Under the pieces are notes generated by a model, which was not told where the DNA came from, ran no database searches, and worked only from the letters and a program-made list of their open reading frames with translations. The position numbers and the translations under genes were made by a program. From Deltaproteobacteria bacterium (GTDB lineage: Bacteria > Desulfobacterota > Desulfobacteria > Desulfobacterales > C00003060), in NCBI GenBank assembly GCA_019309245.1, contig JAFDGP010000131.1, positions 1 to 7,129 on the forward strand: a stretch of 7,129 nucleotides of DNA, given 5' to 3'. The number at the start of each line of letters is the position of its first letter. Within the stretch, counting starts at the first letter, position 1. Of this stretch, positions 6,871 to 7,129 are shown in pieces.

Positions 6871-7129
6871 CTAATCCTTGTCAAAAAAAGACGCTATCCG
6901 TCGTGCCAGTTCTTCAGGATCAACAGGCTTGGCAATGTAGTCGTCAGCCTCGGTCATAAGTCCCATATGTTTAGTGTAAACCGTTTTAAAAAACGTCTTG
7001 TCCACGCCTGTCAACAGGACAACCGGGATCCTGCTCAGATCCGAATCCGCCTTCATCACGACACAAACATCATATCCGTTCATCTCAGGCATCATCACAT
7101 CCAAAATAACCAAATCAGGCCTGTCACTT
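6871..7129 (-). CDS. Response-regulator receiver domain protein, C-terminal part
   Basis: This is the last 86 codons of a receiver (CheY-like) domain; the N-terminus is beyond the window end. Phosphotransfer residues are intact: the phospho-acceptor aspartate in LVILDVMMPEMNGYDV, the switch threonine in VVLLTG, and the conserved lysine in YIAKPVD. The N-terminal acidic pair is not visible. The protein ends right after the last receiver helix (ARRIASFFDKD), so it has no C-terminal output domain; it is either a single-domain regulator or has something fused in front. The loop between the threonine and lysine is longer than in CheY (about 27 residues between them). It precedes the histidine kinase by 7 bases, indicating co-transcription and probably partnership with that kinase. 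Confidence 0.88.
   Translation of the reverse strand, partial: SDRPDLVILDVMMPEMNGYDVCVVMKADSDLSRIPVVLLTGVDKTFFKTVYTKHMGLMTEADDYIAKPVDPEELARRIASFFDKD
6875..6879 (-). promoter_or_regulatory. Ribosome binding site deciding the kinase ATG start, inside the end of the receiver gene
   Basis: AAGGA lies 11 bases before the ATG at 6863 and overlaps the last codons of the upstream receiver gene. An alternative TTG at 6884 would add seven residues and overlap the receiver gene, but has no purine-rich site in place. The ATG is preferred. Confidence 0.5.

Noticed and set aside
6864..6884. TTG at 6884 as the kinase start
   Set aside because: It would overlap the receiver gene by 14 bases and lacks a ribosome binding site; the ATG at 6863 has AAGGA 11 bases upstream.
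1..7129. CRISPR array, tRNA, rRNA, transposase or phage genes
   Set aside because: No regularly spaced direct repeats, no cloverleaf-like or rRNA-like segments noticed, and nearly all the window is filled with metabolic and signalling genes.

Overview
The window looks like a piece of chromosome from an anaerobic bacterium that uses the Wood-Ljungdahl (reductive acetyl-CoA) pathway. A sulfate-reducing or related Desulfobacterota-type organism fits best. The reasons are bacterial-type AcsB and AcsD sequences, a bacterial metF/metV pair with strong Shine-Dalgarno sites, and soluble PAS/receiver signalling proteins next door. The taxonomic guess is inference from gene content; there is no rRNA or other marker here. 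Every gene I can support is on the minus strand, so transcription runs from high to low coordinates.

Layout in transcription order: (1) 7129-6871, the C-terminal part of a response-regulator receiver domain, cut by the window edge. (2) 6863-5376, a soluble sensor histidine kinase with a degenerate N-terminal receiver, a PAS domain, and HisKA plus HATPase domains. It starts 7 bases after the receiver gene, so the two form a signalling operon. (3) 5375-5054, about 320 bases with no supported gene, holding overlapping inverted repeats built on a TTTCGTG/CACGAAA motif. (4) 5053-2984, a multidomain flavoprotein: GltD/NfnB-like NAD(P)H:FAD module, two [4Fe-4S] ferredoxin motifs, and a C-terminal MvhD-like domain that has lost nearly all its cysteine ligands. 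(5) 2938-2270 metV, (6) 2256-1381 metF, (7) 1368-421 acsD, (8) 375-1 the start of acsB, cut by the window edge.

Genes 4 to 8 are spaced 12 to 45 bases apart and read as one operon. MetF with MetV would reduce methylene-tetrahydrofolate to methyl-tetrahydrofolate. The flavoprotein is the obvious candidate to feed electrons to MetV/MetF. AcsD is the small subunit of the corrinoid iron-sulfur protein that carries the methyl group, and AcsB joins methyl, CO and CoA into acetyl-CoA (or runs in reverse during acetate oxidation). The most unusual points are the cysteine-less MvhD-like domain fused to the NfnB-like flavoprotein, and the pseudo-receiver at the front of the histidine kinase. I did not find a wholly unknown system.
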